Numbered from the stretch's first letter, positions 12,201 through 25,207 are shown. The stretch is DNA of 64,000 nt from Dimorphilus gyrociliatus (GCA_904063045.1 CAJFCJ010000002.1:4298179-4362178), one strand, 5' to 3'. Numbers and translations are program-made. Notes: a model not told the origin generated them from the sequence alone.

Positions 12201-15200
12201 CGGCAGAATATCGGAGTAGGCCATTTTATTTTTTAATTTCGCTGTCCAATAAAATTTGTGAATCTTGGATCAAATAAAAGTTGCTAAATCCGAAATTAAT
12301 TGTTTTCAATATCTAAGTATTAAATATACATATATATGAATCCATCATTAAAACACTCACAGAAGCCTTACGTAGTAATTCCTATAACCAATATCTAATG
12401 GAAATATTTAGTCATCTGACTATAGTTTTCGAGAATTGTTAAATTGTTAAAATACACTTACGAACGAAAATATTATAAAAAAAATTCGAGTATAAAAATA
12501 ATTGAATAATATTGATTTTACATATAATCTACTTATAGAGCAAACTAGATCTTAAGTAACGATTAAATGTTAGACTGTAAAAAAAATAACTCATTATAGA
12601 CGCAGACCGTTCACGAATTGCTATTTAAAATGAATCATCGAATGGGGACAATATTGCTGTTAATATAAATAATCGATTTAGTAATAATTGATTATATTGA
12701 ATTTTTTTCATAAGCATAACACATTCCAACAGATATTTTTTTGTATTGCACTTACTTTCACGCCACAAATACAACTTTTGATAGAATAAGGATTGTATTA
12801 TTGAAATTATATAAACAACTAATCTAAGGCAATTAAAAGAAATCTGTACTTGAGCACTTTCTAACATTTAAAACTTTTATGGTTTTATCATATTGTTAAA
12901 TTGAAAATTTTCTATTTTAAACTGTATTAGTTTCTTTGGGTAGTTTATAAAGGAAATTCAAGGAGACGCTCGTGTTTTTCATTGAATACTTATAATTTAA
13001 TAATCAAAAAGATAATACAGTTGTTTGATGTGAACATTTTCCGCAGGTGTTCTCATATTATTAAAATCCTTGAGAACTCGTTCTAGATGGCGCTTTTTAC
13101 CTGAAGAAACTGATTACTATGTTTTACCTATGAACAAATAAATCAAAGAATACAATACTTTAAACTTTTGATGACTTTTCACTTTCATTTCAAACTTTTC
13201 GAACTATGTAAAACAAGGCAAAATCAATCACCTGCAATCCAAGCTTAGAATTTCTTACAAATGAATTTAACAGCATATACAATTGTAAAGAAGTAAAATT
13301 AACTTAAAGTGAGAGTATATATTCCTCACAATATCTTTATTGTACTCAGAAAAAAAGAGAAAGTACTTTACTTTTAAAATGTTACATTGTTACATTTAGA
13401 TATTTTGCTCGTTGAATATATGAATAAGTAAATTTGACGGAAAATTTTCAAAGGGATTTGGCGAAATGTACTACTAACTTAAAGTAAATTAATAGATTGA
13501 GCTAGTGAGTTTAAGTATCATGGTTTTAAAAAATAAGTTAGCTATTAAATATCTTATTTATTCAATGTTTCTAAAGTAAAAGACACTATAGACTTTGTTT
13601 ATTGTATGGAAACTTCTCTAGTTATTATGTTAAAGTAAGTTGGAAGTATCTATATCAAGATTATATGGGTCTTTTTCAATTTTTTTGGTTTACTGAAGAG
13701 GTCGCCACGCTTCCCAAAAAACATATTAGTGTATACACTCTGCTTGCCCACTTCAACTTTTAACCTTGACCGACTTTTTTTTAAAGATTCTTCGAATCAA
13801 ACTTTTTTCTCGAATTCGATTGGCTAAGAATCTGATTACATAAGAATTATTGCATAATCAACTGGTGACATTTTTGGGGGGCGCTCTGAGTGTTTACCTG
13901 GTTAGAAGCTGTTTGGGCAGCATTGGATGAGGAACAGCCGTCTCTCTACCAACTCTCCTCTTGCATCAGGCTATCGATGGCTTTCAAACAACTTTATTAT
14001 CTCATTGTCTTTGCGCTTTTGCCAATGGCACTATAAGAATTCGCGAATGTGATTTTACAATTGATGGCGAGTTCTTTTAGGCCAGATGTGAAAGCTGCAA
14101 GAAATCTTCTTTACGAGCTCTTTTCCCTCCCTTCTCCCACTTCAAGGAGACTACTTCAAAAGAAATTTAACCATCTTCTTTAATTAATAAATTGTAGTTA
14201 GAATAAAGTTAGGAAAGAGACAGAATTTGAGAAAATAAATTTGAATCACTCATTGACCCATCAGTGACCCCTTAAACCTGTTTCAGGTTGAAACCCTGCT
14301 GTTTGACTTTCGCGGAGTCAACTAGACGCGTATATAGTCCCAATTTTTTTTATCAAGATAGTAAAGCTAATCCCTACTAATTCCCTTTATCTGAAAGAAG
14401 ATAGTTTGCTAAATTACGTAGATATGGTAGAGTTGAGCTTATGTAATGTTATCTCATATATGGTAAAAATGTGTTTTAAGAGCAGTCGATTAAATATATG
14501 GCAAAATAATCTACAAAAAGCATGACGCTTAATAATAGAAGTTAAGCGAAGCGTAAACAGAAGGATGTTCATAACGACCGTCTCTTTTGTGGAATTGTTA
14601 CATTGTTGCTTTTCTTCCTTTGTGACTGAAATTGGCATGCTATTCTTAAGCATAGTCTTACAAATGTTTCGAGTGAAAGTAATTTTCATTTCTTGCTCTC
14701 ATCTCATCTGAATCATTGTCGGTCATGGCATTAAATAAATAATGATATGATGAGCTGCTGTGTCACAGCAAGTTCAGGTATTGTATAGAAGTAATCGTGC
14801 GTAGAGGGAATGTTCGCGAGCGTTTAGACACGAGAGGGCAAAGGGTAAAATGATCTGCTTCTGTCCATAGATTCGCAGAGACATATAAATATACTCAATT
14901 ACAGCTTTATTATTGATAATATTGAAGCAATAATTTTTCTAAGATACTCAGCTTAAGCAATCTTCTGTTAGCCTTGTACCAAATAATGACCAACAATAGG
15001 TATCTCTACCTAATTATTTGATTAATTAAAATTGAATTTTCATCTTAAATTTTCCTAGACTTTTATCTTGGGACTTTTTTTAGCATGATAAAAATAATTG
15101 AATCATTTAAATACAAATAAATCACTTTAAATTTAAATTTGTTCATTACTTCAGATTGTAATCACATATTTTAGTAATTTTTGTATCTTTTATATATACA

Positions 15201-15365
15201 AAAAAAACTTTCTAAACAAGACGCGGTAACAAGTCTCTTCCAAACCGTAGTTTAGTTAACCCGAAAATATTTTTGACCAATCCCGAAGTTCTGGTAAATT
15301 TAAAAAAAACCGTTGCACTCTTTAAATTCGTAATTTCTATATTTGTAGCTATTATAGCTAAAAAG
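12201..15365. other. Gene-poor AT-rich intergenic stretch
   Basis: 3.2 kb without a recognisable gene. The first part holds the CDV3 3' end (AATAAA at 12248). The stretch from about 13.85 to 14.12 kb is visibly richer in GC and contains the broken small frame described separately. The remainder is AT-rich with no tRNA, rRNA or repeat that I can support. The last 100 bases or so are the NUSAP1 5' leader. Confidence 0.5.
13977..14183 (+). other. Possible broken small secreted-peptide frame
   Basis: From ATG 13977 the frame begins MAFKQLYYLIVFALLPMAL, which looks like a signal peptide, then meets TAA at 14034. It stays open for another 48 codons (EFANVILQ onward, with SRR and QKK dibasic sites) to a TAA at 14181. 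With the single stop it would be a 68-residue secreted peptide precursor. No family is recognised. It may be chance, a pseudogene or part of an unannotated transcript. Confidence 0.2.
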
Positions 15366-16544
15366 ATGTTAGATTTAGACTCATTACGTTATAATGATTT
15401 GCAAACTTTGGCCAAGCAATTTGGTATAAAAGCCAATCAAAAAGTAAGTAAGTTTGTATTTGTTTTCCATCCTTTAAAAACGAAAAATATATATCTTTTT
15501 TAGGCTGTCAAACTAAAAGCAGTCTTGAAGAAGAAATTAGAGTCAATTGAGGATGAAGACAAAAATGAATTACTCAATAAGACATTTGATATTACTGATG
15601 ATGAGGATATGGATACCAGCACTGCTACAGGTAAGCATATACCTGCTTCAATAAAAGCCAATTTTATAGTTATTTGTATTATGTAATATCAAAAAGAAGA
15701 GAAAGTCGATATACATCCAGATGTATCAATAGATAAATCGAAAGATATGGATAGAGAAAATGATATAAAAGGTAAAATTTAAGAAAAGACAATTTATGTC
15801 TTTTTCAATACAAATTTCCAAATATTTCTTTAAATTTAGACTTGCAAGAGGAAAGTAAAATAGTCAACTCAGAACCTGGACCATCTTCAGCTACTCCACT
15901 AAAAGGTTAGTCAGTGGTGAAAATGTTTACTACTCGATAATTATACTTTGATCAATCCTATTCTCCTTTTTTGTTGATCCAACAGAGAAAAATGAAACTG
16001 AATCTGCAAATGAACAAGGAACAGGCATGTTTACAAATAAACAAGAAATATTTTTAATCTAATAAAAACTATTCTGTCTCTCATTATAGAATCTTCGATT
16101 ACGAAGAAGAGACCACCCTGTGATCAAGACAAAGTAGCGAAAAGCGCGAAAAAAATAAAAGCTAGACCAGATTTTGCATCTATTCACAGAAAGAATTTTG
16201 ATAAAATGCAGTCAATTGACGATGTCGTGAAAAGACGTGAAGAGCAGAGGAAGAGACTCGCATTAGGTAAATCAGTAGAGAAAAAGATTTTCAAACCTTC
16301 TGTAACGAGTTTAAAAGAAGCAACATTTGATTTTGGAAAAACAACACCAGCTAATTCAACTAACAGTACTAAAATTTTCAAGTTTACCGCTACGCCATCT
16401 ACAGGATCACAGTCATCTCGAAAAAAGTTTAATTTGACGGAATCATTAAAAAAGCCTCTAAGTTACAAACCTCATTGTGGTAAATTGAAACCGTTTGATG
16501 GTAAAAATGTGTACACAACTGCACTGGCAAAAAGAAAGCTATAG
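15366..16544 (+). CDS. NUSAP1: Nucleolar and spindle-associated protein 1 (NUSAP1)
   Basis: Microtubule- and chromatin-binding mitotic protein, about 279 residues; the human protein is 441. Exons: 15366-15443, 15504-15630, 15697-15771, 15840-15905, 15986-16024, 16090-16544. The N-terminal SAP-like segment LDSLRYNDLQTLAKQFGIKA matches NUSAP1. The C-terminal part has DFASIHRKNFDKMQSID and the diagnostic ESLKKPLSYKPHCGKLKPF. The middle is acidic and Ser/Thr-rich. The exon 5 donor reads ACAG/GCATGT, so the last intron appears to be GC-AG. Three middle exons (75, 66, 39 bases) are all flanked by phase-1 introns and could be skipped without frameshift. Start ATG 15366 is chosen because the preceding frame is unlike the family. 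Confidence 0.9.
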
Positions 16545-16849
16545 AAAATCGCGCTAAATTGTGTTAAAGATTATACCAGACCTATATTCCTAATGAAAAA
16601 CGTATGTTTATCAAAGGATCGAAAAAAACTGTCCTATCTTTTCTATAGCTCAAAAAAACGTTACCAAAAAGAAAGTAATTTTTAGTGGATATTTTCTCAT
16701 TTTCATCTATTTGCAAATAATTATTTGAGAAGTGACATTGTTATTATCATTATCTATTTGTAAATATGTACTGTTATAAGCATTTTTTTTCTTGTGTATT
16801 AGTTCAATATCCAAAGACCAAGATGTAAATATCTAAATAGCTCTTTAAA

Positions 16850-18146
16850 TCAACTATGTTGTTTAATGAATTGAACTATGGATCCTATCAACTGTTTGTT
16901 TTCGAGGCAGAAGTCAACCAGATTGAGAAGAACATGAAATCCTTTGGGATCGTGATAATGTTCCACTTTAACTCCATATTTCTGAAGTCTCCTTAAAACG
17001 AGGAGACCATCGTCCCGGAGAACGTCGTACTGCATTGTTGCGAGAAAAGTTGGTGGAAAGTTTGTGAAATTTTTTAAAAGGATCGAGAATTTATCGTCTT
17101 GGAATAGATATCCGTATTGATCCCAAAATTCTTTGCTATATTCGCATTCTTCGTTTTCTGATAGTTCTTTTCCATAATCATATTTATTAGGAAAATGAAA
17201 ATCTAGTATTTTGGATTGATGCAATTCTTTCAAATAGGAACACTTAGTTTGAAGGTTCTTTCTAAATATCTCCTCCCACTCAAACGTACCAGTCATATAG
17301 AGCGACCAATATTTCGCCATGTTTTCAGTTGGCAATAGATGGTGATTTTCATTGACTTTATAACTAGGTCCCGAAAGACTATACGGCTGAGTAACTGGAT
17401 AGATGGAAATAATTGATCTTAATGAGGGAAGGTGATCTGGTCTGTTAACAAATCTATGTGCCATCTGAATACTAAGGTGCCCCCCGGCACTGTCTCCTCC
17501 AACCATAATTTTCTTTGGGTCAATTTTGAATATTTTTGCATTTTTCATCAAATAAACAATTGCCGCTTCGCAATCATCCTCTGGACCAGGATACTATGAA
17601 AATAATTAGATTTGATTATATAAAGCTAGACAAGCATTTCGTATAGAGTATTTCTGAGATGATAGTTACAAATCAATAATTTAAACAAACTTTATGCTCA
17701 GGAGCCATTTTATAATCTAAGGAAACCGTAAATATTTGCAATTCGTTGAATAATTTCTGAACAACAGGATGATGTGATTTCGGTGAGCCGCTAACCCAAC
17801 CTCCGCCATGGATGAACACGAAAGCTGGACCATTTTCTTCTACTTTATCATTAGTATAGATTCGAACCTTTGTATTATCCCAAGTTGCATCCGTCCAATC
17901 ACGATCTCTGCTGAATATGTCGGATGTAGATGCAAGCGCATTGAAGATAAAGCGTTTTCCGTCAGAAAAAGAGACTAATCCGAGAGAAACACACAAATTT
18001 TGGAGGTCATTGATGCCGCCGTAAATGAATTTAACGATCCTTAAGGATCCAGGTTTTGAAAAACCTGCTGGTACATCAATTCGTTGAACTTCGTAGGCAA
18101 CATATATACCAATGCATATTGCACCAAAGAGGAGTAGTTTTCTCAT
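16850..18146 (-). CDS. AADAC: Arylacetamide deacetylase-like esterase/lipase
   Basis: Alpha/beta-hydrolase of the hormone-sensitive-lipase group, 399 residues in exons 18146-17691 and 17593-16850. That is the same length as human AADAC. It begins with an uncleaved signal-anchor (LLLFGAICIGIYVAYEV), fitting a type II ER membrane protein facing the lumen. The oxyanion hole HGGGW is at residues 113-117 and the nucleophile motif GDSAGG has Ser near 187. Near the C-terminus YDVLRDDG supplies the catalytic Asp and KGFHVLLN the His, so the triad is complete. Expected substrates are acyl esters, amides or neutral lipids. Orthology to AADAC rather than AADACL1/NCEH1 is not settled. It converges on NUSAP1 with 305 bases between them and no gene in the gap. 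Confidence 0.88.
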
Positions 18147-19961
18147 TCTAATTTCTGCTGTATAGTCAAATATTAAAGTCTATCCTCTATCTTCTAGTAA
18201 ACGAGAAGTAGGTTAGAGAAAATGATGTCCTTTTTAAATTTATTCACAGATAATTATTGATAAGGTACAGACGAAATCAGTAATTTTTTGGCCTACTGCC
18301 TCTCTACTACTGTTTTTTTTTGACCTTAAAAAACCTAGATCTGTTTCAAAAAAGTTCGTATTGATCTGTCGAATAGCGAGTGTTAAACACAATTTTATAG
18401 CTATATATTGTATACAATAATTAACAACCGCTATGCATATGATGTGCTGCAAAAGAAACGCCACTATTAAAAAAATAATTGTATTATCACTCATTGCTGC
18501 ATTCCCCACTATACTTAGTCTCTTCTCCTATAAATTCTCAACTTGATGTCGTCCTTAAACTAATAGTCTTTTGCACTAGATTTACAAGAATAATATTTGT
18601 CAAAAGCCTTTCTTTCATTAGTTTACTAGTTTTCAGGTGTTTGACAAATGAAATATGAAACGCTCAATCTCAACGCTAATGGTTCTTCATTTATTTGTCA
18701 TTTTATTATGTGGCCAGAGATTTAAGAATCTAATTTCTTAATAGCATAGAATCTACAACCAGGAATACACAAATTATCTTTTCCCTTTGTTTATTACGCA
18801 ATCGCTAACCATCTTTCGTTTAATTCTCTAAATATTCGTTTCCCTTAGATGGCGATGCAAGAAGTATAATTTAAACTTTACACCATCAGGTATATGTTTA
18901 AAAGATGGGTGGATGGTTTTTAGTTCATATTTAATGAAAACATTACATTTTTTAAAGAAAAAAAAACAGTTTCTTTAATGTCTAATTCGAAAAGGTGCAG
19001 TTTATTTCTTTGTTACTAAACAATTAGTCACAAATATAAAATAAATTCTTCGTGTTTTTTCTTGGCTCAACAATAATTGTTAATAATTATCATAAGTACT
19101 ATATTTTTCTATAACGATCGTTAAATGACGAAACCGAAACCTGCACAAAAATGACTTCTCATATTGAAATTTAACTGACACAACCTATAGCGAGGTCATA
19201 AAAGAACACAAAAATTGACAAAAACAGTTTACAATAGACAAATTGGTCTTTGGCAATTTTTTAATGATTGGAGCGGAGCAAAAATCAGATAACATTTCTA
19301 GTCAAAATAATGTTACAAAAAACATAGACTGCATATAAATTCATAATTTGAATCTAAAAATATGCAATTCATTAATTTTCACTATATATAATTTTTATTA
19401 AGTGTATGTTGTATAAACACATAACAAGAGAATACTAATGTATAAATGTCACAGGAAGATAAAGGAGCTATGGATAGAGACATATTTTTTGATATTTGAA
19501 AACAACAATTTAGCTCTGCTACTTATTCTTTATTTCCAAGATTATATACAATTAGAAACAATTTCTGTCAGCCCCTTTATTTTCAGTTGCTATTAAAAGT
19601 ATAAGTCATTGTAGATTTGGATATTACTGAGAAAACGTAAATACTTGAGCGGGGAACACATAAAATAACAAACAAACACTTTTCTAGTGTGTTTTTAGGG
19701 AATAAATTATATACTACAAGATAAATAGTTTAATATCAAGGCTAATAATAATCTAAAATGTTAATAATGACTCGAAGTTATGAGTAAAGTAAAAGGAAAA
19801 ATTTTGATAAACAAACCAATAAATATCATTCAGTTACCTATGTTTTCACTTTAAACTGTACAACAACAATTTTCATAAACTTGACTTTTAAAATATGCAT
19901 ATGCGCTTACTAATTTGAAAAATAAAGGCATCCAAGCTATGATTTGATATCATTTAATGAC
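18147..19961. other. Intergenic region, no gene supported
   Basis: AT-rich. A minus-strand hydrophobic frame (18240-18494 from its first ATG) resembles no family and sits in the likely 5' region of the esterase gene. The part from 19 to 19.96 kb is probably 3'UTR of the galactosyltransferase. No repeats of note. Confidence 0.4.
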
Positions 19962-22759
19962 CTAATTTTGGGGGTATACACCAATCTGTGCATTTAAGAT
20001 CTTCATCATAATCCATGTATACAGAGGTCGATATTCAATTTTATCAACTTCATATTTCACTGAATTTAGCCCTTCTTGCTTATATCTAATAGGTCGCCAC
20101 CTATTTGCTAAATAAGCAAATTGAAAAGGAGGATTTCTTCTATCTCTATCATGCTTTATCATCTGATATGAAGAGGCAGTTTTGGGAAATCGTAAAATTC
20201 TAAGTTGTTGTGCAATCACTCTTTTGAACATATCATCATCTTCACCTCCCCATCCCCAAAAGTCATTTGAATATCCATTGCACTGTCGAAATAATTTCGG
20301 TGGCATTGATATAGCTCCTCCAAATATTGCTCTATAGGGAACCCTGCAATATAAATGGAATAGTACCTTTAATGTTTTTTTTGATAAATTTTTCCACATT
20401 TTTTTGCTTTGTACTAAAAATTACAAAACGAGAAATAGTTTCTTCAGTTTTACTATACAGGTTATAACTAGTAGATTTGGACGTTTGTATACATCGTCAA
20501 ATCTAATAATACCAAGTAATATTGTCCTATATAACTTACTAGAAAGGACGTTACTATGACAAAGCAAGTAATAAATCGTAAAAGCTTAGGAATTTGCCAC
20601 AGCTGTAAAAAATCGATGCTTCGAATTATTTATATATTTCAAGGTTTAGAGTTAGTCTCCTTCGTTCTTGGTATTGTAACAATAATAAAGTCTAATTCGT
20701 ATAGACTCCCAATTGCCTTAAGCTATTTGAAAACAAAAGAGAAGGATGGGGTTAAATTTGTTTGTATTATTTCCTAGTTAACCAATACTTCCCTGCAAAA
20801 CATGTTTAGAAGCGTTATAAAAATAACTTAAATAGAAACTACCTGACAGTGTCACAAAGTACAAAGAACTTTGATATAAACTTCATGCTAGACAAAAACT
20901 GTGTGGTCTAGAATTTTATTTACTTCAGTATACCTTAAATAGGTTAATGTGAAAAAATGCAGTAAAGCGTTTTGAGATCTATATAACTAAAGAACGAATT
21001 TTTATTGAATACCTAGTGTGTATGAAAGGTCTCGGACTTTCAACATCCAAGTTACTAAAAGGTTTCACTTTTTCGATAAATGGTTAGCTATAACTTTCGC
21101 ATTCTATCGTATGCCAGAAAAACAACTGCAGGAGACGGCGTACTTTAATCTTTGTATATTTTAATTTCTTTAATCAACACGAGCAAATAAAATAAACTGA
21201 TCTGGACTTTATCAGTTAAAAGCGAAAAAACTCATTATTTTCCCTTAATTAGTCGTGACGTTAAGTGTCAAAGATTTTGATACTGTAGCTGCGGTTGTTA
21301 CCTGCGTAAAATGCTACGTGATGCCACGTTTCTACAGATGTACGACCTAAAGAATATTGATCAGCAAAATAAATATAGAAAGTAAGTTTGCCACCAACTT
21401 ATATTATTAAAACATTAATTAACGTTCGATTAATCAATAAAAGACCAAGTAAACAGCTTTTCACTTTCTTAGTACAATAGGCCCTTATACGAAACTATAA
21501 GAAATGCATTGGAAAACAGGTGAAAAGAAAGGAAGGAGAAATGTATGCTTTACCAAAGAAGGTCGTAAATCGACAGGATAATAGAAAAAGAATCTATCAT
21601 TAAAAGAATAATAAACTTACGTATAATTCCATTTGCTCAAATGGCTACCAACATGTCTAAAGCTTTTACTACAAGCATAAAAATTTCTGTCATCCTCAGG
21701 TAACATATCAACGTCGTGAAATATTATGCAATCAAAATTTCCCAATTTATTCACCTCCAAGAAACCAGCATTCATTATCGCGGCTTTGTTGAATCTCTCA
21801 GGACTAGATTGTTCAACAACAAATATAGTGTAATCCAATAATTGTCTTTGCAGCATCGGATGCAGTATTGATAAAAAGATCTTCAAATGGGCATCTCTAT
21901 CGAGAAATGGAACAATCACAGCTAATTTTTGCCGGGGTTTACAAATGCTTGGCTGCCACGTTCCACCGGCTTTTACAGGTTTACCCGGATCTGGATTCGT
22001 TAGATTTATTGGCCCTTCTGTAAAAATTGAAACATCGTATAAATTAAATTGTAAAGTTACGATATCATTTAAATAAATTATGTATTTAAATTTCGGCATA
22101 TTGTTAAAAAAAGAAATTTTTATTTCATTTAAATTGCACTTACTTAAATATGGTGATACACAGGGGCAGGTATTTGCATGGTCTTTTATTTCACAAATAC
22201 TATCGTACTGCAATAAGAATTCTTGCATCGTCATACTGCAACACAATGTATTAAATTGATAAATGAGTTACTGTGCAGGCAACAATGAATAATTCATAAA
22301 AAAAAGATATCAACCAATAAACTGCATAGATAACATATACAGTATATATACTGCATATATGTATATTAAATACTGAAAATTTATATATACTTCTATACAC
22401 GTTCTCTACATACCCTATGCACCCCTATATATTTATACTACGCTTTTATATAGCTATGCTGATATATCTAATATAAAATTATCTTACTTATCAGGATATT
22501 CATCGATGTATTTTTGAAAGTTGTTGTCAAAATATCTTTGGTTAAGAGGAACTTTAACACTGTCATCGCTAAATAAAACGACTAGAATAACAACCAAAAC
22601 TTCAACACTGAGTATTGCAACCGTGAACAATGCACATGTTCGAAAAGAGCAATCGTTGGCAGAGTTAGAGCGAATTAGGGCTCTTTCGTAAGTGTACTCA
22701 AAACATTGGTGCTCCTTAGGCTCATACTTAATAATCTTATCTTGCATTGGATACTTCAT
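19962..22759 (-). CDS. B4GALT: Beta-1,4-galactosyltransferase family (B4GALT)
   Basis: Golgi glycosyltransferase of 380 residues. Exons: 22759-22488, 22235-22144, 22017-21621, 20343-19962. A cytoplasmic tail of ~40 residues precedes one membrane anchor (ALFTVAILSVEVLVVILVV). The catalytic part shows LAVIVPFLDRDAHLKIFL, FNKAAIMNAGF, the metal-binding IFHDVDMLPEDD, FGGAISM and WGWGGEDDD, all hallmarks of family GT7, with a C-terminal YQMIKHDRDR. It should transfer Gal (or GalNAc in some invertebrates) from a UDP-sugar to GlcNAc or Xyl acceptors. The subfamily cannot be settled by eye. The last intron (1277 bases) is unusually long for this window and no gene was found in it. Head-to-head with TMED. 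Confidence 0.92.
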
Positions 22760-23499
22760 GGATATTCTGTTATAGAAACCATCTATTTCTCGACGATCAC
22801 TCTAGATTTTCCATTTGCTTCTTGCCAATGTAAATCTGTATTATCGCCCTCTGCAATACTATCCAAAGTCAACGGTTCCTGCCTAGTCCTTATATGACAG
22901 AGACACTACTTTACTAAGTTTTCTTACAATCGTTGATAAATTGCGATGTCGTTGGTAAGTGAAGAAAATTTCGGCAAGATGCTAATATAATTCCCTATTT
23001 GGACGTAACTGATATAGTAAATGCAGGTGTCGCCATCTTTGAGTACGTTTTTTTCTGAAACACTGTAGTTAATCATTTGTCCGTCAGGGAAAGTATCGAT
23101 TAATACTTGGTCATGTAAGAAGATTTATGATTAAAAATTGCGTTTACGACCGCAACAGTTAAGAGACGTCGATAAACTGTATCCTTATTTATTTTCTGTT
23201 GATACTTTCTAATGACTTGATGCAGGATCAATAGTTCATGCAATATACATCTATAGACTTATTGTGAAGTCTCAAAAAGTGTTAAAAATCTGTAACCAAT
23301 TTATTTGATGTTAAATCATTGATAGAAGATAGTAAATAGTAATACAAGAATATCTAAAAGTAACATATTTATTATGTTTTTCTAACTTTTCAGGGATTTT
23401 ACAAATAGCCATCTAGTGGTTATTCTTTCGTAAAAATTGATTGAACAAGTGTTCATTTCCCGTCATGTATCGCCACGTCGACTGAATTAGACTAAAGAA
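22760..23499. promoter_or_regulatory. Divergent promoter region B4GALT / TMED
   Basis: A 740-base gap between opposite start codons. CGCCATCTTT at 23031-23040 (AAAGATGGCG on the other strand) is a YY1-like site. No coding exon found. Confidence 0.5.
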
Positions 23500-24728
23500 A
23501 TGTATAGAGGTGTATTCTTCTTTCTATTTGCTAGTTATTTGTTATCAATAATTAACGCTAAAACTGCTGATGGCGAAGGTGGTTATCCAGGCTTTCAATA
23601 TGAATTCAAAGTTGAAGTTGGAGCTGGTAAAAAAGAATGTTTCTATCAATATGTAAAGGAGCAAGCCCAAATGCATTTATCATTTGAAGTGTTGAGAGGA
23701 GCAGACAGAAACGTCGATGTCACTCTAAAGAAGGATAACAGAGTTATCGAAAGTCATATGTGGACTTTTGAGGGTAGTTCTGACATTGACATCACTGAGA
23801 GAGGTGTTTATAGTTTATGTATCGACAATTCCTTCGCAAGATTCTCAAGCAAAGTAGTATACATCTATTTTGTTGCTTATGTTACTGATGAATGGCAAAA
23901 ATATACGGAAGAGTTAAAAAGTTTTCAAATATCAGTTAATAATTTTACGGTAAGTTATTGGTGCTTTTTAACGCCAGCCGTCTGGTATATTGCTTTTTCA
24001 TTTAATTGCGATTGATTGAAGAATGATAAACAAAAAATAATTTGCTTCATTTGATTGACCATAGCGTGATTAACCATCCTAGAATTTATTAAACTGTGCG
24101 AAATTTAGCATACCAAACTTAAGTATTTACATTCAAAGGCATCTTATCTATTGCTTGCTAAATCAATTACTGTATGTATCAAAATTGATTGTTAATAATT
24201 TAATACTCTCATTCTAAAAATGGTTCATTATCTATAAAAAAAACAGAAAACTTTCAACTTTCTTTCTACTAGTTTAAGAAAAATGCACATCTATCTTCAT
24301 TCTTTTAGTAAAAGTTCAGAATCCGACACAAGATTATTATCTCTGAGTGCTGAAATGGTTGACTTCTATTCCTCTATGTTTGTCTTTGTTCTTATAAGTT
24401 CAGCAGTCATTCAAGTATTTTTTGTCAAGGGATTCTTCAATCAATTTTCAGTAATAAAAGTTTGAGATAACATTAAATAGTTTATGTTTATATTTGACAG
24501 AGAAGTGCACGAAGTGTACAAGAGGCTTTACAAAAAACCAAAGCTGAATTATTTGAAAAAAGAAAAATTGACATGTACCATATGTATTTGATGATTGATA
24601 CATCTTGGTCAATTAACTTTTGGTCTACAATATTTTTAATTGTACTAATATGTACATCCGCTCTACAAGTTTTCTTCGTGAGGCGACTATTTAAAATTAA
24701 TAAGCTACCAAGCGTACCCCGACCTTAG
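23500..24728 (+). CDS. TMED: p24 family cargo receptor (TMED, GOLD domain)
   Basis: Type I membrane protein of the early secretory pathway, 225 residues from exons 23500-23949 and 24501-24728. A signal peptide (GVFFFLFASYLLSIINA) leads to a GOLD domain starting at FKVEVGAGKKECFYQYV, with the second Cys in YSLCIDN. Exon 2 holds a short coiled coil (VQEALQKTKAELFEKRK), then SINFWSTIFLIVLICTSALQ as the membrane helix and the tail FFVRRLFKINKL. That layout fits the TMED1/2/5 type. p24 proteins pack COPI and COPII vesicles as hetero-oligomers. The 551-base intron holds a second possible terminal exon (separate entry). Confidence 0.92.
24247..24465 (+). CDS. TMED: Alternative terminal exon of the TMED gene
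   Basis: After the acceptor AAACAG ending at 24246, an open frame of 72 codons to TGA at 24465 is in the same phase (0) as TMED exon 1. It encodes RLLSLSAEMVDFYSSMF, then FVLISSAVIQVFFVKGFF. This is a second version of the p24 membrane helix: compare SALQVFFVRRLF in the constitutive exon. Using it would give a 222-residue protein with the same GOLD domain but another stalk, membrane segment and cytosolic tail. The polypyrimidine tract before the acceptor is poor. No transcript evidence is available. Confidence 0.65.
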   Translation, partial: KTFNFLSTSLRKMHIYLHSFSKSSESDTRLLSLSAEMVDFYSSMFVFVLISSAVIQVFFVKGFFNQFSVIKV

Positions 24729-25207
24729 ATGGCATAGACTGATGTAAGACTTTATTCTATGAAGTTAGGAATTATAAAATTACTAACATTCTTGGGTGCC
24801 TTGAACAACTTTTTATGAGTGGGTGTTTTTGCGAGATTTCGAAAAAACCACCCCATTTTAGAATATTTACTTTCTATCAAGATAACTGCTCATCTCTCTT
24901 CTAATTTATTTTAATACAACTTAAGGCGTTAGGACCATCCAAAATTCATCACTCACACAATTTTAATCATCAATTTATAATGGCTTCAAACACAAATCAA
25001 GTTAATAAAAAATAAAAAATGAATAATAACATTAGCTGAAAATTGATAGACAACCTGATATTGAGAATTGGCTATTTTACGAAAAATGGTAAAATATTCC
25101 AAAAAGTATACGTGTCTATAAACTAGTTAACTACAATAACACTAATGATTTTTTTATCTCGTAATCGTATCTTATATAAAACAAAAGGGATTTAATAAAA
25201 AGATCCA
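24729..25207. other. Convergent 3' region TMED / CDCA3
   Basis: About 480 bases of AT-rich sequence between two converging genes. No gene or repeat seen. Possible AATAAA signals lie near 25000. Confidence 0.4.

Noticed and set aside
13792-13800. TTCGAATC, tRNA T-loop-like
   Set aside because: No flanking stems, acceptor or D-arm could be drawn around it.
18240-18494. Minus-strand hydrophobic frame upstream of the esterase
   Set aside because: No family resemblance or splice context; likely 5' flanking sequence of the esterase gene.
20556-20777. Plus-strand 73-codon frame in the B4GALT intron
   Set aside because: No recognisable domain, no splice partners; short frame in a long AT-rich intron.
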